Positions 40,401-52,500 of a stretch of 64,000 bases of DNA are shown in pieces. The position numbers were made by a program, and so were the translations under genes. The stretch is from Linepithema humile. Its lineage: Eukaryota; Arthropoda; Insecta; Hymenoptera; Formicidae. A model generated the notes under the pieces. That model ran no database searches. It saw only the letters and a program-made list of their open reading frames with translations, and had not been told where the DNA came from. The number at the start of each line of letters is the position of its first letter. Within the stretch, counting starts at the first letter, position 1. The stretch is from NCBI RefSeq assembly GCF_040581485.1, contig NC_090133.1, positions 7,502,001-7,566,000 on the forward strand. The letters run 5' to 3'.

Positions 40401-43400
40401 TTTCCTGGTTAAAACTGTCTTCTTCCTCACCCGCGAAAACTGGCGGCGTTACTACTTTTCCTTATAGCCAGCGCGCACAGCGGCACCGTTTGTTCGTCGT
40501 TTTATGGACCATGGGACAGGGAAACGAGGAACTCTTTTCCGACGAGATCCCGCTAGAGATTGGAAATTCTTGGCGAAGCTGCGGGTTCTCCACCTCGTCT
40601 AAATTCCGACCGGTGCACTGTGATAAATATCGTTTCTTTACAAACCTTTCCTTTTCTCTTCTCTCTCTCTCTCTCGGCCGCTTTTCTCTCCGCGTCATTG
40701 TGGAATTCAACGGCACGGCAACGGCACGATTTCGAGCCGGACACTTTCGTCATCCGGCTTAATCCCATTTGTCCGGCGCAGCGCACGTGCGTGAAATGCA
40801 CGATCGCCGGCTGCCGTTGAACGCAAGCCTGCCGTCCGTGCTGTTGCATGAAACCGCACTTCGACGGGGTGTGATATAATCCACCGCGTTCGCACAATTT
40901 CCGCTTGCGAAACGCGGACGTCGCGAAAATAATTCGTGACGTTAATAAGACTGCGATATTACTTCATCACATGTCTTTCTCTACGATAGATCTTTCATAA
41001 TAAAATAATTTTAATGTGTCATTGGATTGGCATTTAAATCGTAGCTGTTACGAAGAAGTTATTTACATGACAAGTTAAATTTGCCAACGAACATTTGTAA
41101 TCTAAAAATGAGAAATTGTTAACTTAACTTGCCAGACAGTTAGCATCAAACAAATTAAGCACCGCAAACACATCGTGATTCCATATGCGCCTCCTTCGCA
41201 TCACTCGTAATTTTCCCGCGGCGGAGAGGCCGGGCAAAAAGGGTCTCGGCCCCGGCTTTCGTCGAGGGAGAATCATAAGTTGCAGCAAGATTTATTAGAT
41301 GCATGCCCACTATACATTATTATAATCAACTTATCCCAACAAGGAAAAAAGCACGCAAATTTTCTCCGTATGCCAACACTTTGGCGTGGAATCGCACGAT
41401 GTTCGTGTGGGACGAAATGAAGACATTCGAGAATGAATAAGAAACGCATTACGAAGCTGCGTGTAATATTCGAATCAAAATGCGTGGAGTAATCGTAATA
41501 TGCCTTCGGCTTAACTCTATGATCAAATATCATTTGCGTTCGCAGTCGCACTTGTCTCAGGCAACCGAAGATTAATACAGCTGGCGCGAGTATTTTTCTT
41601 GCAAAAGTTGAGATAAATTTTTCTGGAATTACATCTTCATCGCGATAATCGCGCACATTTCGTCACGAACGCGTATCGCAACCAGCAACGTCGCGACATT
41701 CCTTCGGCTCCAGTTTCGCATCAACAAAGAAGATGCCACTGGACGCTGGGAGATGCCCTGACGGCGAATCGTCGCCGGCGAAACGGAATCTTGACGCGCA
41801 ACTTGAACCTTCAACCGAGATAAAATTACTAGGGGAAGAGGCGCGCATCCGATTCCAGGGACTGATAGAGACGATGGACGATATCGCACAAATCACCGAC
41901 CGTGGCTTAACTGCTATTCGTGTAAACCTCGACAAGCCGAGAAGAGAATAAATTTTTACAGGCGTTGATATTAATCTGTAAATATCTGAGTATTTTTCAA
42001 TTTTACTAAGCATTCAATAACTAGTTAAATTTATTATTCCTTTTGATAGATTAAATTTTTTTTCAATCTTTGCAGAATATTATTTACGAATAAATAATTA
42101 TATTATAAATTGTTATATAAAGCCTTTCTCTATTATTTAATTTCTTTTTAATATTTTAATTGCCTAAATAAATACCTATATGCGTACGTCATAGCAACAA
42201 GATACACAATAAACATAGGCATTTACGGGACGCGAAGCAGGGACGAATTATTTTTGCCATAAATCGCTACATCAATTTTTCACCGATACAAATATTTGAT
42301 GCGTTTCAATTATTAATAAATGCGGCGCGTTTGTGTGTATGCGTGCGTATGGCGCGTGTATTGTATTATGTAACTAACGGTACGATCAGCTGATCAGCTA
42401 AGCAGTAGTAGTAGTACGTGGTCTATATAGGTCATTGGCCTATATAGAATGTGTGGTTGCGTCGTCAGTCGGTAGTCAGGCTTTGACCTAAGTCAAGATT
42501 ATTCGGATATAATTGTCAATCTTCTCGCCACGGCACGTTCAAACAGTGAAAACATTTGAGAGCCAGAATTGTTTCTGACAATCCCAGAACTTTCGACCCC
42601 ATTATATTTTCAAGTAATTTATTTACGCGATATTATCGCTTAATTATAATAAATTCGGGATTGATATTACGAACTGCGTAAAGAACGATTACTTTCAGTG
42701 CATTATTACGTAAGAGATGAGATATCTTGCTCTCTTCTCCATTCCTTTCTTCTCGGCAAACTTTTTGCCCCTTTTTTACTACATCATTAACACGCATTCG
42801 ACGAAGGATGATGATGCCAGTAGCCTCTAAAGTTTTATGGAGCGGTTTACGAGGTTTAATCGCGCACCCATTTATTTGGCACGGAGCGAAGGATCCACCT
42901 TTCGAGTCGGGCACTCGGAGCCCGTGGCGAATTGAGATCGTTTGTGATGCACCGTTGCAGGTTGCGAAAAAAAAAAGGAACCAAACGATATTGCGCATCC
43001 GACGAAAGAAAGGCGGATGTAAAAAGTTAAATATGTCTGATCGATAAACAGGATATACATCATGCGAAACGATCAATCTATGTCGTTTAACATGTCGTTC
43101 AACATATTACATATTGAACGAAAAAATTTGTTAAATTATTTTTCGTAAAGACAAAGGGATAATATCTTCTCTGTTGTAAGTGTTTGCGAAATCTATGTGC
43201 CATTTCTCATCATAAGCAGCATGATAAAAAGTATTAACGCGCAAATTACATAATAAGCCATCACTCACGTAAGAATTATCAACGATAATCGCGCTTTCGC
43301 GCGATGGTGCGTATGGTGGCGGATCGGTGATTTCACGCGTCGCGTTTAGAGTCCGCGGTGCTCTTCTCGCACGCGGAAAGATTTCTCTCTTTCTCTACGG

Positions 43401-43532
43401 ACGGAGAAGCGAAGAATGAATTGCGTGCAATATTGCGATCGTGATTACGGGCCGGAGGATCGTATAGATCGGCTTATCTGACGCGGCCGTATGGTTTTAC
43501 TGCCAACTGCCCGACCCGGCGGAGATGTCTCG

Positions 43533-43578
<46 letters not shown>

Positions 43579-46500
43579 CTTGATGTGTGTATACATGCGC
43601 ATATGTATAGATATATATCGTTATTTGCTCGCACGGATCTCTCGGACGAGGTCTTACACGAGGCAAGAATGTTGAGCAGGCCAGACGCGCCCTCGGCGAT
43701 GACCGGCCTCCCTCGGTTTTAAATAACGGTCATTACGCGCCGGGGTATAACTCTCTGGGGTATCGCGCGCCGACTCCGCGCGCGAAACCGACCCCACGAC
43801 AAAGGCGCGGGAGACGCGAGGAAGGATTCAATCTGTCCGTTTGCGCGGGACCCGCGCGAGCCGGCCGTCTAATTTCTGCAAAACGATAGAATCTATAAAA
43901 GCGACCTACCGAGCCGGTAAACCGCGATCGACCCCTGGCCGATCTACCGTCGTGCTCTCTCCGCTCTCTGTTGCCGCTATCGGTATCATTACTAATACCG
44001 CCGACTGATACCGCTAATATCGATGCTACCACTTTCGCTCGTATCCCTCGGCTGCGATCGATTTATCACGACGATAAATTCTTCTTGCGTTTCCATCCCG
44101 ATTTCCTTTTTGCTTCATCTTTTATTACCGCGGAGTTATTAAAGCGAATGGATATTATATAATAATATGTTTGGAGTTGTAATTTTTTTACAATTCTTGA
44201 AGGAAGATTAGAGTTGAAGAAGTTTGACTATTGGGGAATTAATTTTTAATAAAGATCCCATGGAGATACATCGCCGTCAACGGGAGTGTAGCTGGGAATT
44301 CTGCTGCACTGCAGCAGGTATCATCGATCGCAGAGTATACCGGGAACCGTATACTATTGTCACGGTTCGATTCACGTCCAGGTAATATTATATCCCGAAT
44401 GATTGGTCTGGCGGCGTAACGTGAATTATGCACAATAAAGATTCCAGCCGCGAGATGTAGGCTGCAGTCTCCCTTACTTAATGCTCCTCCTAAACACATA
44501 TATCGCGCACCTGGATACCACAATGTTTACCCGGAACGTCACGCCGACACCGGCGATCTCTGGCATCGAGATATCCCGTCGATATCGCTGTCGCTGAATC
44601 TCGCGTGCGATCTGCTATTCAATCACACTTCTATAATTACTCGCTAGAATCCGGTTCAGAGCGAATAAACAATCTTCTTGCGATCAACGTTTGCAACGAC
44701 GTTGACAAATAATTTTGCAACGGTTCGATAAATTACAAATGAAAGAATTGTAATCTTGATCTTTTGTTTGTTCTGTGCGACTTTCAGATATGTATCGGAA
44801 AAATTAAACATTTACATCATAGATACCGAGCCACGTGCATCGATAGTGAAGCCTATTGTCCGTTTTCGTTGCGAGGAAACTTTCTTTTCATGCTGCGCGG
44901 GTGGCGCGAATTAGAATAAATTCTTGAAGTGTGTGGCAATATGTAGCGCGGCTCCTGCGAGCACACCTGGAGCGCGGACCGACGTCCGGTTCCTTGGGTT
45001 GCTGCAATCCCCGCCGAGTTCTTCGATTGTCATCAAGGCGGCGTGATGCAATGTTTGAAAGCAAGATTTTTCTGTTGTAATTAAAGATAATGCGAGAGGT
45101 TTGCGTATTCTTTAATAAAAAAACACAGAAACTACTTGAAGAGTGAAAGAGAGAAGAATAATAGTAATTATAAAGGTATTTAGTCCTCGACTTTTATTTT
45201 TTTTTTTTTTTTTTTTTTTTTTTGTTAATTGGTTAATGATAGTATCTTAAAAATTGAAATTTATTTAAACACGAGCATTTTTAACGATTTGTAGAATGGA
45301 GAAAGAGATTTCAAGTAGTTCCATCGGTCACGTCGAGAAATGATGGACTAATTTATTAATTCAGGGTTCCAGGAAACATAACGTGCCTACGCATCGCATC
45401 TGTGTATCCTATAAGTACATGAATCTCCAAATATGTGTTACTTCCGCGTGCAAATCTGTGCCAAAAGCTCATTTATAACGCAAACAATAACATTAAATTC
45501 ATAAAAGATTCGAGAAATTTTTAAATAATAATAACATTAAAATGATGAAATGATAAAATCTGCTACATGCTAGAATTATTTTAGAGATGGTATTAAATTC
45601 GTAATTTTTTCGAGAAATTTTTAAATAAGCTTAAAATAATGAAATAATACAATCTAGTACATGCTTATAATACTTTAAGACAATATTAATCATGATCGAG
45701 GAATTTTTATATCAGCATAAGCATAATGATTCAGAATATTGTTACATTATTTATTAGTGATTCAAATATAGACGGAACATTTGCACAGATAATACATTTT
45801 AAACATAATTTGTTGAAATATTTAACATATGTCCGGCGATATTCGTACTGTTCCCTTCTCTTCGTATTTAAAAATTTTTATATGCTTTCTTCTACATGTT
45901 TACGAATATTACAAAATTTAATGTAACAATATTTATTTTTACAAGACATACATTTATTCGAATATTCGGTAATTTTGTCAAAGCCCTTAAGTGATGATTT
46001 TTAATAACATAGATAGTATGTTTGTTTCTTACGCATTTACCAATATATTCAAACTTTTACTTTTTACATGATTCTTTAAAATTATTTTGCAATTTAACAT
46101 AAAAATATCATTTTTTTGTACAATATTATCGTGAAAAAAGTAGACGTCAGAACCCTTAGCAAATCACTAACGACTGTGTTAAGAAAGAACTGGAGGATTA
46201 AGTCATATAAAATATGCGAACTCTTTAAAAAGTATTTACACAAGCATTGTAAAAAAAACTAAAGGAATATACATTTCGTACATGGATTTTGAAAAATACT
46301 GTCTTCTTATGCACAAGAAAACAATACTTCTATGTCCAACTGCGAAATACGTAGTTCTCCAGTTCCTTCTTGACATGGTCGTGTTACATTCAAAAAAATG
46401 ATCTTGCAATAATAGCTAAAATTTTCTAGGTGTAAAAAATTAACTAAAACAGATAAATGATTAGCAACTGTTGTGATATTGCATATGTAATTACTTAATC

Positions 46501-49500
46501 AGTTTAGATGACAGAAACAGAATATATATCTGTATTGTTTGTGAACTTTAAAAAGAAAGTTTCTCTAAAGCGCCTATCTATATAAGATCAATCACGTGTT
46601 AGATCATGCAATGAATAACATTTAGCAATGGTACCTAAATTTTTCAGAAGCTATTACTAGAACATTACTGCTATAAATTCTATATGTGACATGTTTTCAC
46701 AAAACAATGTTTTCACAGATACGAAAAATAGCGATACATTCTTGTTGCGATATCTAGAAATCTAACTACATCAGCGAAATATTTTTTTGAGTGTAGTGAT
46801 TTGCTAAGAATTCTGACGTCTACTTTTTTCATAAAAATACTGTACATAAAAATAATATTTTTATGTTGAATTGCAAAATATATAATCAAACGGTTTCTTT
46901 TTCAAGTATTGAGTGACGTAGACATTGTATCTGTTTTAAACTACAGAATGCGATTCGACTAAATTTACATAAACATTTGTAACATGTATTTCGGACAAGT
47001 ACTAATTATCTGAGTTTTGTTATTCTTATTATATATGTACTGAGTACGTTACTCAAAGATTCACTATACAAAAAATTTGTTATATACATGAAATCGGTTT
47101 ACTTTTTGTAAATGTATAAACATAGTACTTTATTTAAAGCATGATTTAAAGAATATTATGTTTTAAAAGAATAACTATAATTTATAAGTTTATAAATTTA
47201 TAGGATTCTGTTAAATTGTAAATAAATAAATATATATATTTAAAGTTATACATTTTATACAAACTTTATACATTTATAAACACAAAACCGATATGCAACA
47301 AATAAGTCAAATTATACGCTAATGTCTTCATGTATTTCAAATCACTTAGGTCAAAGTCAAGACTGTCGTTATCGCTGGTCATGAGATGCTACTTAAAAAT
47401 GCCGCTACCATCATTTCCATTGTCGAATGTAGATAAATCTATATAAACATCTGTAATATAAAATCTATATAAACATTTGTATATAAAAAACAAATATTAA
47501 TTATTTGATTTTTTAATCACATTTTGATTGAGTACACTACTGAAAGAATAAAATGTAATGATAAATATTACTAAACAGTAGTAATTAATAAAATATGATT
47601 AAAACTCACGATCGTTTTTCTTTTAACTTGCGTAGCTTGTCGACGGTCCAGCTTCATCGTGTGCTGTTCCTTGTTCCAAATCTTGTTGTTTTATTTGTTC
47701 TTCTTGTTCTATTGTTTTCCATTTTTCTTGATGTTCAAGTGACATGTGGTTTTTTAAAGTATCGAAGTCATAATCATAGTTTATATTTTGTCCACATATC
47801 GTACAATATGCATTACTTTTATCTTGTCTCGCGTATTTAAATACCCAATGTTGAGAATCGGGTTTTAGGTCTTCTGAACAATAATGATCAACCATGACAT
47901 TTTGTTCATGACATATCACGCATTCTATACTTCGACTTATTTCCATGTCATATGTGTACCTCAAACATTTCCACTCATCTGAAAAATAGTGGCAATTATC
48001 TTTTTCCATTTCTTCCTTATTGAAAATATCATAATGTGAGTCGTGCATATGTTTCTCAAACTGATCTTTTTTTAAATATACTTCTTTGAATTTGCAAACT
48101 GTACATTCTACTCGAAAATTCTCAACATCTATATAACATTTTTGCAACCAGCTGTTCTTTGCAGTTTGAAATGTCCAAATTTTTTTTTTTTGTTTTATTT
48201 TATCGTAATCTTCTGAATGTTTATCTGACATATGTGTTTCTAAATGAGTTATGTCGGCAATAATGTTCATACCTGCATCACAAATCGTACATTTCAGAAA
48301 ATCTTCTTCTTCTCTTGCGTATTTAAAAGCCCAATCGTCAAAGTTACAGGGTATTAGTTTTTGTAGATTATGAGTTTTTGCGTGATTTTCCATTTGGTCA
48401 TTTGACAGAGTGTCTTTACATATCATACATTCTATTTCGTCTATTGCTTCATTTTTCGTAAACCTAAAATATGACCAGATCTTGCCAAGTTTCGTGCCAA
48501 TTTTTTCATTCTCTTCAATTCTGTAAATATTGTCATGCTCCTGTATGTGTGTTTTAAGCACAATAGCCGGGACACATACAAAGTTGCGTTTGCAAAATTG
48601 ACATTCTGCTCGAAAATTCACAGACTTTACGTAACATTTGTTCAAAAAGTAGTTGTTTTCAATTAAATATGTCCACTCTTCTGTTAATTTTGTTTGCTCG
48701 TTTTCATGTACTTTCATGTGCGCTTTTAAGCTTAAAGTGGTTAAATAAAAATTAAATTCTTCGTTTTTATTTGGACACAGCTTACATTTAGCAGAAAAAT
48801 CTCCAACTTGATATAAGTATTTCCAAAACCAATCTCTTCTATTGTCTATATATTGTCCTTTTTTTGTATGCTCATTTACGTGTTTGATTAATATCTCGTT
48901 TTGTGGAAATTCAGTTATGAGTATATTACATAAAATACATATTGTGGCGTTTTTTTCTGTTAGTATAAAATATTTCCACCCGAACTGGTTTCTGTTGGCC
49001 TCTTCATGATTATAAATATTTGAATGTGTTTTATTTACGTGATCCTTAAATTTAGTTAGACTGCTCACGTATGTACAGAGCTTTCGACAAGATCGATTTC
49101 GACACCGTGCATAAAAGTTTTTCTCTTTTGTAAAATATGCCGTTATCCACCCTTGCCATTTAGTTCGTTCTTCCCAACTCATTGTGATCTGATCTGTATG
49201 ACTGAACGTATTTAACTGAACCCGATGCGAAGATTATTTCGTTGAAAAGTGTCTGATAGAAGAGATCGAGGAAAGAGACAGTTTTTTTGTTTGAATGTAA
49301 ATATTGACAGCGTTCAAACCTATCTAACAGTTACCAAGAGAGGTGGTAGGATGTGATGCGAAATATGTCTAGTAAACGATTTCGGGGGAGCAAGAGCGCG
49401 ATAGAGCGTGCGATAGAGTGTGAGAAGGCGGAAGGAGGGCGGGAGGGAGAGAGAGCGAGAACATTGATATGGTGGAGAGAGAAAGAGGGGCAGAGAGAAG

Positions 49501-52500
49501 CATTACAGTGCGTTCGTTACGCAGATAAATAATGTTTTGAGAAATAATGTACAAGAAATTAATGGAGATTATGGTTAGTATAATTAATACTATGATCTAT
49601 ATCATTGACTACATCGGTGAAATATGAGCATTTTTCTAATTTATTGATATATAAAATATAATATTGCGATTGAGATACATTTTCATTGCAAAAATATAAA
49701 TACTTATATGCTTATTTCCTCATTTTATTTATATTTTAGATACATCATCGTTATCGTCATTTCTTTCATCCTCATAGCGCAATATACTCCAAATTATTGG
49801 TTTGATTTTCATATTTTAACATTTTTGTATTCTAACATACTGTTGCTAATTACTTCATGATTACAGTTTTTAACGTCTTATGTTTAAACACTTCAGTATT
49901 TATATTAAAATTGGCAAATATTTAATATTTTAAATTTGCTACAATTTACTGTGTTTTCATTGTTTATGAGTAAAAAGCATTATTTCGTTACAGTAACATA
50001 GAAAATATTTAGATAAATAAAAAAGTAGATAACAAATATAAATTTTTATAATAAAATACATTGACCGCAAAAATCGACTGCAAAGTTCAATTACTTCCGA
50101 TCACTGTTACAAAGCAAGAATAAATCGCTATAATTCTGCTTATTCAACTTGATAATTGAACGTGTCTTTTTTTTCAATTTTAGGAAGCGTAATGAATATT
50201 TGTGTAACGTAATTAAATAAAACATGTGTTTCTTATATATATATATTTTTTTTTTATGTATATATATTATAAATGTTATAATTATTATCACATGCTTTAT
50301 GTATCTGTGTGAATATATATTCAATCTCGAATTATATTTAAATAATTAAGTATCTGGACATTAAATTGAGACACGTGTGTTTCGTGAATAGGTCTACAAC
50401 GTTTTCCGTTTGGTAACGGGCCGGCATTTATGGCGTTATACACCAGTACGCAGTACCTGGACCGTAAACACACACGTACTACCTTGATACGTTAAAAACG
50501 ACGGGATGAAACGGATTTTCAGGAACATTTAGCTCGTTGCGTCATATGTAGAGCGACTGCCTGCGCCTATTGCTCTCGTACCTCTCATGTTTGTTCAGCA
50601 AAGCGTGTACATTCTTACGCAAAGCGTGGCGTCGGGAAGGAGTTAATGAACTCTATTAAAACTTTATGGTTGCACACCGCTTCAGGATACTGTCCCGTTA
50701 CAGAAACTCCACGACTCTATGTGATACTTTTAAATCGTATAGAATACAGGAATTTTTAACTGAATACAGTTTTACTTAATTATTAATTGCATACAATAGA
50801 TGCATATTTTATTAAGATACATATTTTATCGCGGAATAAATCAATTTTAGTCGAAGGCTACTAGCAAAAATGTTTATACGTAAGTTTTTATACTTTAAGT
50901 TTACTTTTCTAGAATAAAATAACATTCAGTTTCGTTGGCGTCTGAAAAATAGGTTGTCCGGATAAGGTTTCGAAGGGGGAAAACACGCGCTTACGTGAAT
51001 CGATAAGCGCGTAATCATGCAATTACGCAAGACAATGAGACGCGGGGACGCGTTAGGAAACCGTTGGCGTGCGTCTGAATGCCTGAACTTTTCCGTAGAT
51101 TTTTCGCAGCGGATGCGGCGATCTCTATAATTACGACCTGAACACGCTCGCTCTCTCGCAGACGCGTTTTACCTAAGTCGGATGCGCGCGCGGAAATGGA
51201 AAGTGAGGGAAGGCCGTGCGGCGCGTACACTTGTGTAACTGCGGCTCGCAACGCACGCCTTCGCAACATTTTCTTTTCCGGAATACACGCTCCCGTCTCG
51301 GTCAGAAGCCGTCCTTCTGTTGTGTACCGAGGAGCGACCGAGGAAACCCCATTAGTTTCCTCCGAGGCGTTCTCAAGACCGCGCGCCGAGAGAGCCAATA
51401 TCATCCGTCTAATTGCGCGCGCGGGTTTCCAGGTCGTTGATCTAGAACAAACAAAAACCGGGAGCCCTGCCGGCCGCTAGATTATTCCATCAGTTAACCT
51501 CGAACAGAATTAATGCGTTTCAAGCTGGAAAAACTTTCCCAAGGGAAACCACCCTTCCTCTCGCACGTCTTTTTCATACAAGTTGCGATTGCTCGCTGTT
51601 GGATTTTGAACGGCTCGTTTTTCTTTTTGAGAGAACGAATGATTTATATAAAAGAAAAAACATATACGAGAAAAATGTTGTTTTATTGAAAATTGTATTT
51701 TGACACAAATTATTTTTTTGTATTACTTTATTATTATTTATAATGTTTTTGATAAACTTTTAACTTACTCGAAGACATCATTTTGATTTCTCTGTCAATT
51801 GATCACTGAAGCAAATGAAAGTAGTTTCGATTTCGTTGGGATGATTCAGGATTTTCGATGGCATTAGAACGGTCGATGGCATTCCGGGACGGACGATCTG
51901 CGCGTCTTTAAGGGCCGGGATTCGAGGCGCAGCGTACATGGACTCGCATCGAGACAGCATTCTTAAATCAATTAGCAACGAGCAAAAGAACCCGCTGACC
52001 TTCGATCACTCCGACCGACCATTCGGCTACTGTGTCCCTACCGCAACCGCACGGCTGAAATCGTCTGTTCACAATTTGGCGGGCGTTTTTACGAGCTGGT
52101 TGAAATCTCAGAAGCCGTAGTTCCTTACTTTCAGATAGATACGTTTTTTAACCCACCCCGAGGCCACTAGTCGCGTATATCTGCTGCTCCGGCAGACGCC
52201 GACCGGTCCTAATCGTTCTCGCTACGATTAACAAAACTTCAGCCTTGAGCTCTCGCCGGAGAAAAAGCGGACCGCAGATTCTTCTCTATATTTGAGTCCA
52301 ACTATATCGTTATAGATATTTTTTTTTTTTATTATGGACATTTATGGATAGATAAAAAGCAGTTATGTGGATAATGGAGAAATAAATTCACAGCTTTGTG
52401 AAAGAAATTGTACTAAAAGCCGCAATTTAAAAAGTATTAAACTAAATTACTATAAAATTATCTTCACTATTTTTTGAACTTTATTATTAGTCAATCACAA

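Larger units (their letters stand above)
37745..45396. other. First intron of the CABIT gene, part before cassette copy 2
   Basis: No convincing alternative exon. It contains a perfect CRE-type palindrome TGACGTCA at 39080-39087, a small hairpin with TATATA and TCAG motifs near 42420-42480, a CT microsatellite and a poly-T run. An open frame at 41733-41951 (+, 72 codons) looks somewhat protein-like (GEEARIRFQGLIETMDDIAQ) and ends where an AATAAA overlaps the stop. The opposite strand is open too, so I do not call it a gene. Confidence 0.5.
45397..50350 (-). mobile_element. Repeated zinc-finger cassette, copy 2
   Basis: In plus-strand order: a trace of the S end (CATCTGTGTAT, near 45400), shortened ~100 bp repeats, the 3' flank, the 519-codon ORF (47623-49182, minus), its 5' flank, a degenerate GA tract (49380-49495), then segment S (about 49495-50345). 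S aligns with 7620-8465 of copy 1, where it precedes the ORF. This copy carries two additions missing from copy 1: an extra inverted arm (46088-46195) and a MITE (46387-46793). It lies in antisense orientation inside the first intron of the CABIT gene. Similarity to copy 1 is patchy: about 97% next to the ORF and about 90% in S. Confidence 0.75.

Noticed and set aside
45197..45223. Poly-T as the end of a LINE or SINE making up the cassette
   Set aside because: It lies about 175 bases outside the homologous unit and copy 1 has no counterpart, so it is not part of the cassette.
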